The notes: generated by a model not told the origin, from the sequence alone. A DNA stretch of 64,000 nt from Cladophialophora immunda (GCF_000835495.1 NW_015622543.1:4700619-4764618), one strand, 5' to 3'. Counted from the first letter of the stretch, positions 1 through 10,252 are shown. Made by a program: numbers and translations.

Positions 1-481
1 CGTAGTGCTTTCTGACCGACACAGGCCAACCTTCTACTACCCCATGATTGGGCTGATCAATCTTTTCATCCACATTCTCAAATTCCCGTCTCTGCCCTCC
101 GCGCGATCTGACGTGGCCTTGCTCGACGTGGCCGCCGGCTACTTTGGACACATGGAATTCATCACGTCCTCGGAGCTCAACTTTCCTTTTGCCCGCGACG
201 TTGCCACGGTCGCTCGACAGACGGTCAACAAGGCCTCGAAGACCGATGCCCCCGCGATCACGAGCGCGGACGACGGCTTCAGCCTCGCCAACGACGTGGA
301 CATTCCTTTCGGGGTAAGTCACTGGCCTGTGTCCACCCGCCACATTGTTTTTAGCTCCTGCTGACATTCGCCCCCCAAGGATATCTTCTGCGCCAGCCAG
401 GACTTCAACCTTGACGACTGGAGCGTGTTCTCCTCCGTGTTCTCCGACGAAGCGCTGATGAATCGAGAGATCGGGTTCTGA
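1..481 (+). CDS. C-terminal end of a fungal-specific transcription factor (5' partial)
   Basis: The frame is open from the first bases and runs to a GT-AG intron at 314-379. It resumes at 380 and stops with TGA at 479-481. The visible tail is about 135 residues. It includes a hydrophobic helix (LINLFIHILKFPS) followed by a helical stretch on gene-product distance and cell lineage such as DVALLDVAAGYFGHMEF. This resembles the extreme C-terminus of Zn2Cys6 regulators with the fungal_trans (PF04082) middle homology region, where an acidic or aromatic tail ends the protein. The DNA-binding domain lies outside the window, so the family call is by resemblance only. It sits beside a SnoaL-like gene and an oxidative gene set, so it could be their local regulator; that is inference from position. 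Confidence 0.6.
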
Positions 482-1232
482 TGGGGGAGGGGAGGGAATG
501 ATCCTAGCAAACAAGGCCCAAAGGCTATTGTGAGATGTCGAATCAGGATCTCGAAGCTTTTGGCACCAAAGCATGTTCTCGACTCTCGAAGGGAATGCTT
601 TGCAATAGCTGCTCTCCGGCTTCGGGGTTCGGTGACTTGGCAGTGCCTTATGCCGTCCCCCATTTTTCAGCTCCTCGCAAGCAATGGAGGGAGGCCAGTT
701 GTTTCCCGGACAATCCGCCACTGGCCGGGGTAAAACTGGATGGGCATGTCTGGGGGTCTCCCTTGCTGGATGCATAACCCAACGAATCAGTCGTCAGTCT
801 TTTGTAAACGCAGGCTCCTCCCATTGCGCTGGCCTTGTCCCCTTCGTGAAGCCGCCCGCAAACTCGCTTGTAAGAACTTCGCGGAGAACTCTGGAGTCTG
901 CTAAGACTCCCCGGAATCTTACGAGCACGGCTACACGGGAACGGGTTGTTGTTTGTTGTATTTTGAACGACAGAGCATTACCGACGTCGGGTTCGGGGAC
1001 GTTCCAACTTCCAACCTGGGGACTGTCACCTCGTCTCGTCTTGAACGTATATCATCAACTTGCTTCTTCTGGTTGAAACTCTCCCCGTGTGGTTCCCGGT
1101 GTGTTTTTGCGTCTGTATCTGTATCTGCCTTCTCCCATCCTGGTAGCCATCAATCAAAATCCACACCCCCGCCCCGTGGCAGTATCAACACCACGAACCG
1201 TGCGTGGGCCCAAGATAGAAGGCCTCAAGAAA
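482..1232. other. Intergenic region between the regulator tail and the SnoaL-like gene
   Basis: About 750 bp. It should contain the 3' UTR of the upstream regulator and the promoter and leader of the gene starting at 1233. The last 150 bp are pyrimidine-rich, as is usual for fungal promoters. I see no supported gene; the short open frames here have no recognisable protein pattern. Confidence 0.5.
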
Positions 1233-1922
1233 ATGCCTCACTCGGCAACCGCATCGACCGTGTGGCCGCCCACGCCGGTCCCTCCGGCGACCAAGGACCT
1301 GTTGGGACGATTCTTCCACCTCGTCGACCAGAAGGACGACACCGTCGGGGTAGTGCTGGCGGAGGAGGTCTTCACGCCGGATGCGCGGTTCGTCTCCGCC
1401 AATGGCGCGTTCGAGGGCAAGGAGCGTGAGTTCTCGCCCCTTTTTTCCCTTTTGTCCAGCTTGATCTTATTGTGATTGCGGAAGTGCACAAGGCGGAATG
1501 ATTAGGGTCAAAAGATGGTCGAGGCTCAGAACTACATTCCACAACGGCTACTCTTTTCCTTTTCCACCTGGGATATCCCGATTTTGTTTCTCTTTTTCGT
1601 CTACCTTCCGACTGCCTCGCCACCTGAGTGGTTTTACTGATTTGTCCACCGTCTAGAAATTGCAAAGAGCCGAGCCCGCGCGTGGGACGTCGTGACCTTC
1701 CGCAAACACACGGTCGACAAGGTCTACGCGGGGGGTGCGGACGGCGCGGACCTCGTCCTCACAGGCAGGCTGGAGACGCGCACCAAGGACGGCGGTTCCG
1801 CGACCACCGTCACGGACTTCGCGGGGAGGGTCGTGCTGGATCAGAGGAACGGCGCAGGGCCAAGGATCAAGGAGTATCAGGCGTGGATCGGGCAGTCGAC
1901 TACGGCAGCGACTGAACCATGA
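1233..1922 (+). CDS. SnoaL-like / NTF2-fold small protein
   Basis: Two exons, 1233-1425 and 1657-1922, give 152 residues. The 231-bp intron has a GTGAGT donor and a CTAG acceptor and is long for this window. The product starts MPHSATASTVWPPTPVP. It has an early helix (LLGRFFHLVDQKDD) followed by VFTPDARFVSANGAFEGKEQI. That is the typical opening of SnoaL-like/NTF2-fold domains, in which two helices precede a curved sheet forming a small-molecule pocket. The second half is a run of beta-strand-like segments (DLVLTGRLETRT, ATTVTDFAGRVVLDQ). Length fits a single-domain member. Such proteins often act as cyclases, dehydratases or hydrolases in fungal metabolite clusters, which fits the oxidative neighbours, but no catalytic residue can be assigned. 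The ATG chosen is the last one before the conserved helix; the frame is open further upstream. Confidence 0.62.
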
Positions 1923-2054
1923 TAGACGGACAAGGTCGACTCCGATAAGGAGATACAAATGTTCGATCCACAGGGAATGTCAGTTTTGGGGTATTCATTT
2001 TCCTAGGTGGTGACACCTAAACTAAAACATATATATACCCACTCCTGGGGCTCC

Positions 2055-3975
2055 CTAGTCTTCATACTTCTGGAAAAACGTCTTTGCCTCCTCGTATTCT
2101 CTCCGGATGGTCTCCTCGTGCTGACGCGATCGGATCGAAAACGAGGCCGAGAATGGATTGGGCCCAAACACGAAGCCGTCAGAGTACCCCGTCTCCACGT
2201 TCGGGTCCAGCGGTGGTGCCGCCAGGTCGGCTTTGATGTCAAAGGCCCAGGCCATCTTGGACATGTTGATCATCTGCAGGAGATCTTGTGTCAGTTACTC
2301 GTGCAAAGGTCCAACAGTGATTTTGTCTCTCGATGTATGCTTGGAAATATAGAGCTTAACTCTGAACTCACCAGGGAATTCTCGGCGAGGCGCTGGCCGG
2401 GACAGACGCGCCTCCCAGCCCCAAAGCTGTAAGTCACCCTTCGGTGATTCTCGTCGTCGTCGCGCGAAGTCTGGGTGTTGCTCTTGCTGCCGAACTTGTC
2501 GTCGAGGAACCGCTCGGGCATGAATTCCTCGGGTCTGTCGTACTCCGATATGTCTTGGTGGATGGACCAGGTGTTGGCAAACACGATGGTGCCTTTGGGA
2601 AGAAAGTAGCCGTCATAGGTGTCGTCTTGGATCAACATGTGAGGGACGCCATTTGGTGCCACTGGTCTCCATCGCAGTGTCTATAGGGGATATCGGTCAG
2701 CTCTATTGCGAAAGCTTGTCACACACGCGTGTCTGGTCTCTCACCTCTGTCATGACTGCTTGCATGTAGGGAAGGTTCCTGATATCTTGGGAGCTGGGTG
2801 ACTTTGAGGCCCCGCACACGTCGTCTAGCTCTTTCTGTGCCCTTTGCAAGACCTCGGGGTACTTGATCATGGCGAGTACAAACGAGTGGAGAGTTGAGGA
2901 TGTGGTATCAGACCCTGCTTCCATCTTCCAACCAGGCGTTAGACTTTGTACCAAAAAACGAAGAGAGAGCCATACCAAAATCCCCCCGGTGTATACAATC
3001 TGCTCGTCGTGAAGCCCGCTCTTCTCTTTCCCTTCCAGGAGCTTGTCCATGAAGCAAGGGATCCGGTCCTGCCTTCGAGCTCGCGCCACCGTCTCATTGA
3101 GCAAGTTGGAATACAGTGTCCGTTGCTCCTGTCGAATCTCCGCCGCCCAGCGTTTGTAAGGGGCCAAGAATGCCGGGACGTATCTGAGGAACGGAAAGGG
3201 ATCCACGGGTGGTGTGGCTCCGGGGGCCAGGATCTCGGTGAATTGCTCCTGCGCGTGATAGAGGGCTTGGACCTTGGGGGCCTCGTAGCTCGCGCCTCTC
3301 TGGCCAAACACCGATGCCAGAATGACCGCGGTCGAATAGCGGCGAATGTGCGTGAAACACTGCTCCGGGGTCGTCATCAGCTCAAACAACGTTTGCGATG
3401 CTTCCGCTTCTTGAACTGGCAAGAGTCCGTCCACGGCCGTCACATTCAACATGGCCTGGACTGCCTTCCGAAGGGCCCTCCAGCCCTGACCATAGGGAGC
3501 CAGGAGGATGTGTGTTTCGTTGGGACAGAGAAGTTCATTGCCCACATAACTATCAGGACGGCTAGAGTAGATAGCTCCACGTTTGTCAAAGAGTCTGCAA
3601 TAAAGTCAAGAAATGTCTGGTTCGACTGGACTCCAGCTTACTCTTTCACACTCTTGTAGTTGTTCAGTACAACAACGTTTTGAGGACCCAGCTTGAGGCC
3701 CACTACAGGGCCGTACTGTTTGCTCCACTCATGAAATCTGCAGGGTTAGACAGCTAGACAACTACCATGCTGCCTCTCGCCGGATCAACTTACTTGATGA
3801 AAGGCTTTTTGAGAGGAAACTGGTGCAGATTGCCAATCACTGGCAATGTTGGTGGCCCTGGCGGAAATCCTCGAGGTCGACGACTGGCAGCAGCATATCG
3901 AGCAAACACAAGAACAAGAACTGCGATGGAGGCCAGCACCAGCTTGCCGGCGATTGAAATCAATGACACATTCAT
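2055..3975 (-). CDS. Cytochrome P450 monooxygenase (six exons)
   Basis: The six exons on the minus strand are 3975-3794, 3737-3642, 3594-2976, 2924-2745, 2680-2372 and 2273-2055. All five introns are GT-AG and phase-consistent; the product has 534 residues. Residues 1-25 form a membrane anchor (ER, class II P450), followed by the hinge PPGPPTLPVIGNLHQ. The I-helix oxygen-binding motif AGSDTT is at 302-307, the K-helix ExxR (ETLR) at 359-362, and the heme loop FGAGRRVCPG has ligand Cys452. Length and motif order are complete, so the enzyme looks intact. It resembles the second P450 at 8335, but that gene has no introns, so they are unlikely to be a recent tandem duplicate. It is divergent from the FAD hydroxylase at 4416 across 440 bp, which suggests shared control. 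The substrate is unknown; an aromatic or polyketide-like one is inferred from context. Confidence 0.93.
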
Positions 3976-4415
3976 AACTGCTGGGTGAGATTGCAGACTC
4001 TCTTACAGGTCTCGCTCCTGGGTTGTCTGTAGGTTTTCACTATATGATGCCCGCCTTTCTATCACTTGTTGAACAAACCCAGCCGAGACCTACGTTGGAC
4101 ATGTTTCCCCTTCCGAAACATCCCAGTGCCCCTGGAGCAATACCGTTTCGGCACTCGGTGATAGATGGACCCATGCGTTCCCCATGCTTCGGGTTCTTGG
4201 CTGTGGGGTATCCCGTATAGATTGCTTTGGAGGGGTCCACAGCGATATACGAGTATGCTTTCCCATCGGAGAATCACCCGCCTGTGCCGAAGAGTCAGCA
4301 GAACACTTGTGGGCATTTGGGTGGTCGGCGTAATGTTAAATGGTCCAGGCAAGATGCTCATTTTGCAGGGCAGTCTTCCTTGGGCAACGCAACAGTTTGT
4401 TCGACACGACGCAAA
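3976..4415. promoter_or_regulatory. Divergent promoter region between P450 and FAD hydroxylase
   Basis: The 440 bp separate the start codons of two divergently transcribed oxidative genes. The frame of the hydroxylase is open back to 4227, but the first 63 residues of that extension carry no family similarity, so this interval is taken as promoter and leader. I see no clear TATA box or regulator palindrome that I would name. Confidence 0.4.
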
Positions 4416-6209
4416 ATGACTCGAGATCTGGATTTCCCCGTCATTATCGTCGGAGGTGGAGGATGTGGCCTGTCGATGTCGTCGTTCCTCTCTGACTATG
4501 GCGTCGAGCACATTCTGTTTGACCGCAAGGTCGTGGCCTCGGCTCTGCCAAAGGCACATTATCTCAATCAGAGAACCATGGAGACGTTCAGGTTGCACGA
4601 CATGCACAGAGAAATCCGGAAGAGAAGCTGCCCTCCCTACCGAATGAGCCAGGTTGCATGGGCCACCTCGCTCGGAGGCAATGGACCTCTGGACAGAAAA
4701 GTGATTCACCAATTTCCGTGCTTTGGTGGCGATGACGGTGATCTCAAAGCGCAAGCATACAAAAGAGACAGCGCGGAAGGATCGGCCAATCTTCCACTTT
4801 GCAGAATGGAGCCAATCTTGCGGCAAATGGCTGAGGAAAGAAATCCGGGACGTATCTGTTTCGGACACACCGTCGTTGACTTTCACGACACCGATGAGCA
4901 CGTCGAGGTCACCGTCCAAGACGCAACCGGGAATATCTCCACTTATCGGACCCGATATCTCATTGGCGCTGACGGTGGACGTACCATTGGGCACAAGATC
5001 GGTGTCACTATGCAAGGTCAGACCGGAATCACGGACATGGTCTCTGTTCACTTCGGAGCAGACCTTTCCCAGTACTGGGACGAAACATTCTTTGCCTGCC
5101 ACTTCATAAACGGCGAATGCGGAACGATCTTTGAGAGTGGAGCTATAGTCCCCATGGGCCCAACCTGGGGCCGGCAATCGGAAGAATGGGTCATGCATTT
5201 TGGCTTCGCACTGGACGACGAAGCAAGACACCAGGAGGACAAACTGGTTCCTCGAATCCGCGACCTACTCAAGATTCCAGATCTCGAGATCAAAGTCCAC
5301 AGAATCAGTCATTGGATCATCGAGAGCGTGGTCGCAGACAAGTATCGCGTAGGCCGCATTTTCCTTGCTGGCGATGCCGCTCACCGACGCCCTCCAACCA
5401 CCGGACTAGGCCTGAATACGGCGATAGAAGACGCACTCAATCTATCTTGGAAGTTGGCCATGGTACTCAAGCACAACGTGGACACCAAGATCCTCAACAC
5501 TTATGAGCCGGAGCGACGACCAGTCGGCAAAAGAAATGCCGATTGGGGTTTGTTCACGTTTGAGAACTCGGCTGTGATCAACGCGGCAATTGGCTTAGTT
5601 GCCGGGCAAAAGGAGAAGAACTTGTCTAGATTCGAGGCGATGTTCGAGGATTCTTTGACCGGACGAAGCATCCAAGCCCAGGTGAAGAAAATGATTGAAT
5701 CTCAAAGCATCGAATTTGGAGCACACGGGATCGAGCTTGGGTTCACGTACGAGGATGGCCTCAAGATCGCAGACGGCACCAAAGCTCCAGAGATAGATCC
5801 TCTTGGCCAGAAATATCTTCCGACAACTCGGCCAGGGCACCGCCTGCCTCATGCATGGTTGGTTCTGGACGACCGTGTCTTGTCCACACAGGATCTGGTA
5901 GGACCTAAAGGGTCATTTTTGCTTCTGGCTGACGACAATGGGCTTGAGTGGACGGCAGCTGTAAAGCGATTGGTGATTCGGTACAAGATTCCTATCCAGA
6001 CAGCCCGAGTTGGTGAGTCTCCGAGGGATATAACAGACCAGTGGCAGCGGGTGAAGCAGCTCGAGGACGGGGGTGCGATTTTGGTCCGACCGGATAATTT
6101 CATTGCCTGGCGATCGCGAGGCCCGTCAAAGGCTAATGGCCAAGAGCTGGAGGCCGCATTTGCTGCGTTGCTAGATCTTCCGCAGCTCGTTGTTGAGGAG
6201 TCGATATAG
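4416..6209 (+). CDS. FAD-dependent aromatic hydroxylase (phenol/chlorophenol monooxygenase type)
   Basis: An intronless frame of 597 residues. The start at 4416 (MTRDLDFPVIIVGGGGCG) places the dinucleotide-binding strand at the N-terminus, as in the family; the upstream ATG at 4227 would add 63 unrelated residues. The FAD/NAD(P)H site includes GGGGCG at 13-18, GADGG at 184-188 (DG motif) and FLAGDAAHRRPPTTGLGLN with Gly319-Asp320 (GD motif). The last 150 residues have the thioredoxin-like C-terminal domain of class A phenol hydroxylases. The family (PF01494) inserts one oxygen atom ortho to a phenolic OH using NADPH and FAD. Closest in style are 2,4-dichlorophenol 6-monooxygenase and MhpA-like enzymes. 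With the ring-cleavage-type dioxygenase downstream it would make a phenol-to-catechol-to-ring-opening route; that pairing is inference. Confidence 0.92.
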   Translation: MTRDLDFPVIIVGGGGCGLSMSSFLSDYGVEHILFDRKVVASALPKAHYLNQRTMETFRLHDMHREIRKRSCPPYRMSQVAWATSLGGNGPLDRKVIHQFPCFGGDDGDLKAQAYKRDSAEGSANLPLCRMEPILRQMAEERNPGRICFGHTVVDFHDTDEHVEVTVQDATGNISTYRTRYLIGADGGRTIGHKIGVTMQGQTGITDMVSVHFGADLSQYWDETFFACHFINGECGTIFESGAIVPMGPTWGRQSEEWVMHFGFALDDEARHQEDKLVPRIRDLLKIPDLEIKVHRISHWIIESVVADKYRVGRIFLAGDAAHRRPPTTGLGLNTAIEDALNLSWKLAMVLKHNVDTKILNTYEPERRPVGKRNADWGLFTFENSAVINAAIGLVAGQKEKNLSRFEAMFEDSLTGRSIQAQVKKMIESQSIEFGAHGIELGFTYEDGLKIADGTKAPEIDPLGQKYLPTTRPGHRLPHAWLVLDDRVLSTQDLVGPKGSFLLLADDNGLEWTAAVKRLVIRYKIPIQTARVGESPRDITDQWQRVKQLEDGGAILVRPDNFIAWRSRGPSKANGQELEAAFAALLDLPQLVVEESI

Positions 6210-6827
6210 TTGTCGGTCAATTGATTGGGGAAGGAGGGAGCAATGCAAGGGCGATTACGCTGTGGTGGAGTAGGAGATGGTAGCACTGCGCCAAGGCACT
6301 ATTTACACTTGACTAACCCTATCAGGGAATTTTACGACGGCGAATGGGATGCATATGGAAACATGTCAAGAATTCGTCCATGTGTCAACCTTAAGTCACG
6401 GATGCGTGTGCGCTCTGTTGAGCAATGTCCATGGCTTGATGTCTCTGGAGATTTTCGATTGCCTTGTTGCACGGCCGTCCAAGGTAGAATGTCGTATCCC
6501 GCTTTCCAGACTTTCGACGTCGGCATTCGGGGAACTCGATTTCTCGTCACCGAGATGCCCCCTGGACCCAGACACAGTTGGGAATGAACCTTGCATTGTG
6601 GAACGTCTCGTACATCTCGTACGAGAACCATGAAATCAGCATTGTCCGTTCGCTCGAAAGTGGTGACAAGTTTTCGGACGCCTTAAGAACATAAAAGAAG
6701 GGCCTGAAGAGCTATAACAAGACCAACTTCCAGATCCTTACCGACACCAGCTTATTTATTCAACCATTATCTCAGCCCTACTCAAGGCTTACTTGCAGAA
6801 TTTTGTATTCCCCCAATTTGAACTACG
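6210..6827. other. Intergenic region with promoter of the VOC dioxygenase gene
   Basis: About 620 bp of 3' UTR and promoter. An A-rich TATA-like stretch, AACATAAAAG, occurs near 6688. No coding potential is recognisable on either strand. Confidence 0.4.
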
Positions 6828-7448
6828 ATGTCGGCGGATCACAACGGCACCACAAATGGTATCACCAGCCACGATGTGAACCACGCACCAAAAAGCAAAG
6901 TCAGGTCGCCCATTTCTCTGGCACACGTTGTGCTACGCACGTCCAACTACGAGCCCATGGTGCAGTTCTGGCGGACGTTCCTGGGCGCCGAGATCTCCTT
7001 CAAGGACGACCAGCTGGCCTTCCTGCGCTACGACGCTGAGCACCACCGCATCGCCATCATCAACGTGCCCGGCACGGGGCCCAAGGTGCCCACCTCGGCG
7101 GGCCTGGAGCACATCGCCTTCACGTTCGCGACGCTCGACGACCTCACGGAGGCGTACCTGCAGCGCAAGGCCCTGGGGATGGTGCCGTGCTGGTGCACCA
7201 ACCACGGGCCCACGACCAGCATTTACTACCGAGACCCCGACGGCAACCGGGTCGAGACCCAGGTCGACAACTTCGACACCGTGGACGAGGCGAACGCGTT
7301 CATGGCAGGGCCGCTGTACAGGGAGAACCCCATCGGCACGGACTTTGATCCGGAGGATCTGATCCAGCGGCTCAAGGCGGGAGAGGACCACAGGAGCATC
7401 AAGACCAGGATCGAAATCGGGCGGCGGGGCTTGCCGGAGGACTTTTGA
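6828..7448 (+). CDS. VOC-fold extradiol dioxygenase-like / glyoxalase family protein
   Basis: An intronless frame of 206 residues. It has one vicinal-oxygen-chelate (glyoxalase/bleomycin resistance/dioxygenase) module. The two-His-one-carboxylate metal triad is visible at expected spacing: His33 in ISLAHVVL, His95 in GLEHIAF and Glu143 in YYRDPDGNRVETQ. The last motif is characteristic of type I extradiol enzymes such as biphenyl-2,3-diol 1,2-dioxygenase. Bacterial ring-cleavage enzymes usually have two such modules (about 290 residues), so this is the short one-module form that would need to dimerise. Residues 1-27 are a polar, probably disordered leader. Codon use is strongly G/C-ending, like the P450 at 8335 and unlike the hydroxylase at 4416. 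A catechol ring-opening role is inferred from the adjacent hydroxylase; glyoxalase-like isomerase activity is the main alternative. Confidence 0.85.
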   Translation: MSADHNGTTNGITSHDVNHAPKSKVRSPISLAHVVLRTSNYEPMVQFWRTFLGAEISFKDDQLAFLRYDAEHHRIAIINVPGTGPKVPTSAGLEHIAFTFATLDDLTEAYLQRKALGMVPCWCTNHGPTTSIYYRDPDGNRVETQVDNFDTVDEANAFMAGPLYRENPIGTDFDPEDLIQRLKAGEDHRSIKTRIEIGRRGLPEDF

Positions 7449-8334
7449 AGGACGGAGTAGATAGTGTCTTGCGTTTTGAGAATGAATATCTTTGCTCACA
7501 ATGGTTAATTTCGCCAGTAGTTGGGAGCGAGTAGTCGAAGGGATCCGCGACTGTCAATTTGATCTCGCAGAGGCAGGTTCGACCCCAAGCTACGTAACCT
7601 GCAGACTTCGCGTTACCCAGCTCTCTCACATTCACACACATGCTGCACAAATCCCTCTACGTCATATCAATACGCATCACTGGTTCCCAACGGCACAACG
7701 AAATGGTGGCAGAGGACCGTCTCGGAGTTCGGCTTCTTGGCACCGAGGGATCCACTTGTGGGGGGAACTTAGAGCGCAACATCTGGGGTAAAGAGTCCGG
7801 GGTGGAAGGTGCCCCAGGTAACACCAGCAACTTGCCAACCACTCACTTCCTTTTCTTTGCCTTGCCTCTGTTCGATCGACAACATACGTTATCGTAAAAC
7901 TGGCGTCCTTCCCAGAACTAACTGATCGAGCCAAGAGTCCGGTGACCAGAGAGGTGATCGACTGGGTCAACAGGACGGCAGTAAAGCCCCGAACGGTCGC
8001 TCACCGGACCAACAGGTGAACAATCTCGTGGTCGCCCTCCGCCTACAGAGTGTTGTTTACGTTGCAGATCCAAGTCAAGGTTTGCAAAGGGTGGAAAATG
8101 CGGACTCTCTTCGCTTCCCCCTTCCCCCATATTCACCGGGCTCCGAGTCCCGACTTGAGGATGTCCCCTGTGCGCGGATGTGCGTGTATAAAATGCCTCT
8201 CGTGTGTGTGAGGACTATACCATGGCGAAGCTTGACTTGATCCCTTCGTCGGTAGACCCGACCGACTCATTGGAATCCACCCCCTGATCTTCTTGCCTCT
8301 ATCACTGAAAGGCTATGCGTGTCCGTCTCCCACC
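7449..8334. other. Intergenic region upstream of the second P450
   Basis: About 890 bp. It should hold the 3' UTR of the VOC gene and the P450 promoter. Apart from the TATA box noted separately I see no gene; a tRNA T-arm-like string near 7577 does not extend into a cloverleaf. Confidence 0.4.
8187..8193 (+). promoter_or_regulatory. TATA box of the second P450
   Basis: TATAAAA lies 148 bp upstream of the chosen P450 start at 8335, a normal fungal distance allowing for a leader of about 100 bp. Confidence 0.45.
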
Positions 8335-9921
8335 ATGATCACAAATCTTGACCATGTTGCTGCGTGCGTTCTCGTCCTACTGTTCCTCTGGCTAGGCCGT
8401 CTTCTCGTCCAGTCCTACAAGTTACGCCGCCGTCTCCCACCGGGCCCTCCGCGCCTCCCGATCATCGGCAACCTGCACCAAGCGCCCCAGGTGTACCCGT
8501 GGCGCGTGTACCAGGAATGGACGAAGCAGTACGGGCCCGTGTTCAGCCTGCAGTACGGCATGAACACGATCATCATGCTGGGCACGCACCAGGCGGCGCA
8601 CGAGCTGCTGAACAAGCGGAGCCACATCTACAGTTCGCGGCCCAGGGCAGTCATGGGCGGGGAGTGTCTCAGCCGCGGGTTGCGCACCTTGCTCATGCCC
8701 TACGGGCAGCAGTGGCGGAACCACCAGCGCCTGCAGGCCTCGTACCTCAACGTCCGCGTCTCCCAGAGCTACCGCGGCGTCCAGGACCTCGAGAGCAAGC
8801 AGCTCCTGTACGAGTTCCTGTCCCCAGGGGTGGACTTTGTAGACCGCTACCATCGGTACTCGTCGAGCGTCATCTTCGCGCTGGCGTACGGCCGACGCCT
8901 CCCGGTCGGCGACGAGCCGGAAATCCAGGCCATTGACGAGGTGATGAAGAACTTTCTCTACGCCGCCCGCGTCGGCACCTGGCTTGTCGACGCGGTCCCC
9001 ATCCTAAACTACCTCCCCAAATTCCTGGCCCCATGGAGGCGGCTCGGTGACCGGCTCCACAAGCTCGAGTCGACCCTCTGCATCGACAACATGACCAAGG
9101 GCCTCAACTCGGCGTCGTGGAACTGGTCCAAGCACGTCTCGGGCATGAAAGAGGGGCGGGAGATGTCGACCAAGGAGCTGGCATACGACGTCGGCATCAT
9201 CTACGAGGCCGGAAGCGACACGACGTCCATGGCGCTCGAGATCTTCACGCTGGCGATGCTCGTGTACCCCGACGTGATGAAGAAGGCGCAGGCCGAGATC
9301 GACGGCCAAGTAGGCGACCGATACCCGGGCTTCGAGGACAAGGAGGCGCTGCCCTACATGGACGCCATGATCAAGGAAATCCTGCGCTGGCGGCCCGTCA
9401 GCGCGGGCGGGATCCCGCACGCCGTCATCCAGGACGACGAGTATCTCGGCTACCACATCCCCGCGGGTGCGACGGTCATCGGGAACCACTGGTCCATCCA
9501 CCTCGACGAGGACGTCTACCGGGACCCGGACACCTTCAACCCGGACCGCTGGATCGAGGACCCCTCCCTCCCGCTCGCGCCGTTTGGGTTCGGCCGGCGG
9601 ATCTGCACGGGCCAGCACCTCGCGCGCAACAGTCTCTTCATCAACATGGTGCGCATCCTCTGGGCGTTTGACATCACCCACGCATATGAGACTGTGGCGG
9701 AGATCGACGACAGGGGCCAGAGAGTGGATGTTAGGAGAAGATGCGAGGTTGACCCGCTCGCCTTCACGCAGGGACTGAACTCCAAGCCCATGCCGTTCAA
9801 GGCCGAGTTCAAAGTGAGATCCCCGGAGAGGGCGCAGGTTGTCCAAGAGCAGTGGGAAAAGGCGGAGAAGAGACTTGACGTCCTGTTGGAAAGCATCCGG
9901 GCTGATGTTGGTGGGAAATGA
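8335..9921 (+). CDS. Cytochrome P450 monooxygenase (intronless)
   Basis: A single exon of 528 residues. The start at 8335 is preceded by CCACC and puts the hydrophobic anchor (HVAACVLVLLFLWLG) at the N-terminus. An in-frame ATG at 8293 would add 14 residues. The hinge is PPGPPRLPIIGNLHQ. AGSDTT begins at residue 292, ExxR is EILR at 348-351, and the heme loop FGFGRRICTG has ligand Cys424. All landmarks are complete. The C-terminus runs about 80 residues past the usual end with a charged helix. Alignment by eye with the P450 at 2055-3975 shows the same motif spacing and shared strings (IYSSRP, APYGQ/MPYGQ, SYLNV/AMLNV), so both belong to one broad family. This gene lacks all five introns and has very high G/C at third positions. 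That could reflect retroposition, transfer or different ancestry. Confidence 0.93.
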   Translation: MITNLDHVAACVLVLLFLWLGRLLVQSYKLRRRLPPGPPRLPIIGNLHQAPQVYPWRVYQEWTKQYGPVFSLQYGMNTIIMLGTHQAAHELLNKRSHIYSSRPRAVMGGECLSRGLRTLLMPYGQQWRNHQRLQASYLNVRVSQSYRGVQDLESKQLLYEFLSPGVDFVDRYHRYSSSVIFALAYGRRLPVGDEPEIQAIDEVMKNFLYAARVGTWLVDAVPILNYLPKFLAPWRRLGDRLHKLESTLCIDNMTKGLNSASWNWSKHVSGMKEGREMSTKELAYDVGIIYEAGSDTTSMALEIFTLAMLVYPDVMKKAQAEIDGQVGDRYPGFEDKEALPYMDAMIKEILRWRPVSAGGIPHAVIQDDEYLGYHIPAGATVIGNHWSIHLDEDVYRDPDTFNPDRWIEDPSLPLAPFGFGRRICTGQHLARNSLFINMVRILWAFDITHAYETVAEIDDRGQRVDVRRRCEVDPLAFTQGLNSKPMPFKAEFKVRSPERAQVVQEQWEKAEKRLDVLLESIRADVGGK

Positions 9922-10252
9922 TATGGCGGGAACGATGGCCTGGAGCAGCCGCATCCGTCAGACCTTGACGATCTATATCGACTCTGAGATTTCCTGATTG
10001 TGTTTGAACGAGAAAGACTGGACATATTCAACCCAGAAGACTTCTGCCTAAAACTATCTTCATTTGACATTGGCCTGAATAACTAATCTAGTTCGTTGAT
10101 CCAGAAAGCCTACTTGTAAGTAGTGTCTATTGTATGCCTCTTGCCTTCGCACATATCGACATGTGTAGACCTTGTGTATCGTTCCAACCCTCTAAACCTT
10201 CACGTCCGTTTCCGCAACAAAGACGACAAGGAATACCAGTCTACCGTCGCCT
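9922..10252. other. Convergent intergenic region
   Basis: 331 bp between the 3' ends of the P450 (plus) and the beta-mannosidase (minus). It can hold only the two 3' UTRs and terminators; no specific signal stands out. Confidence 0.4.

Noticed and set aside
4062..5231. 389-residue minus-strand frame
   Set aside because: Antisense shadow of the FAD hydroxylase, whose own frame carries all family motifs.
7570..7600. tRNA T-arm-like GGTTCGACC
   Set aside because: The flanking bases do not pair as a T-stem and no acceptor or anticodon stems fit.
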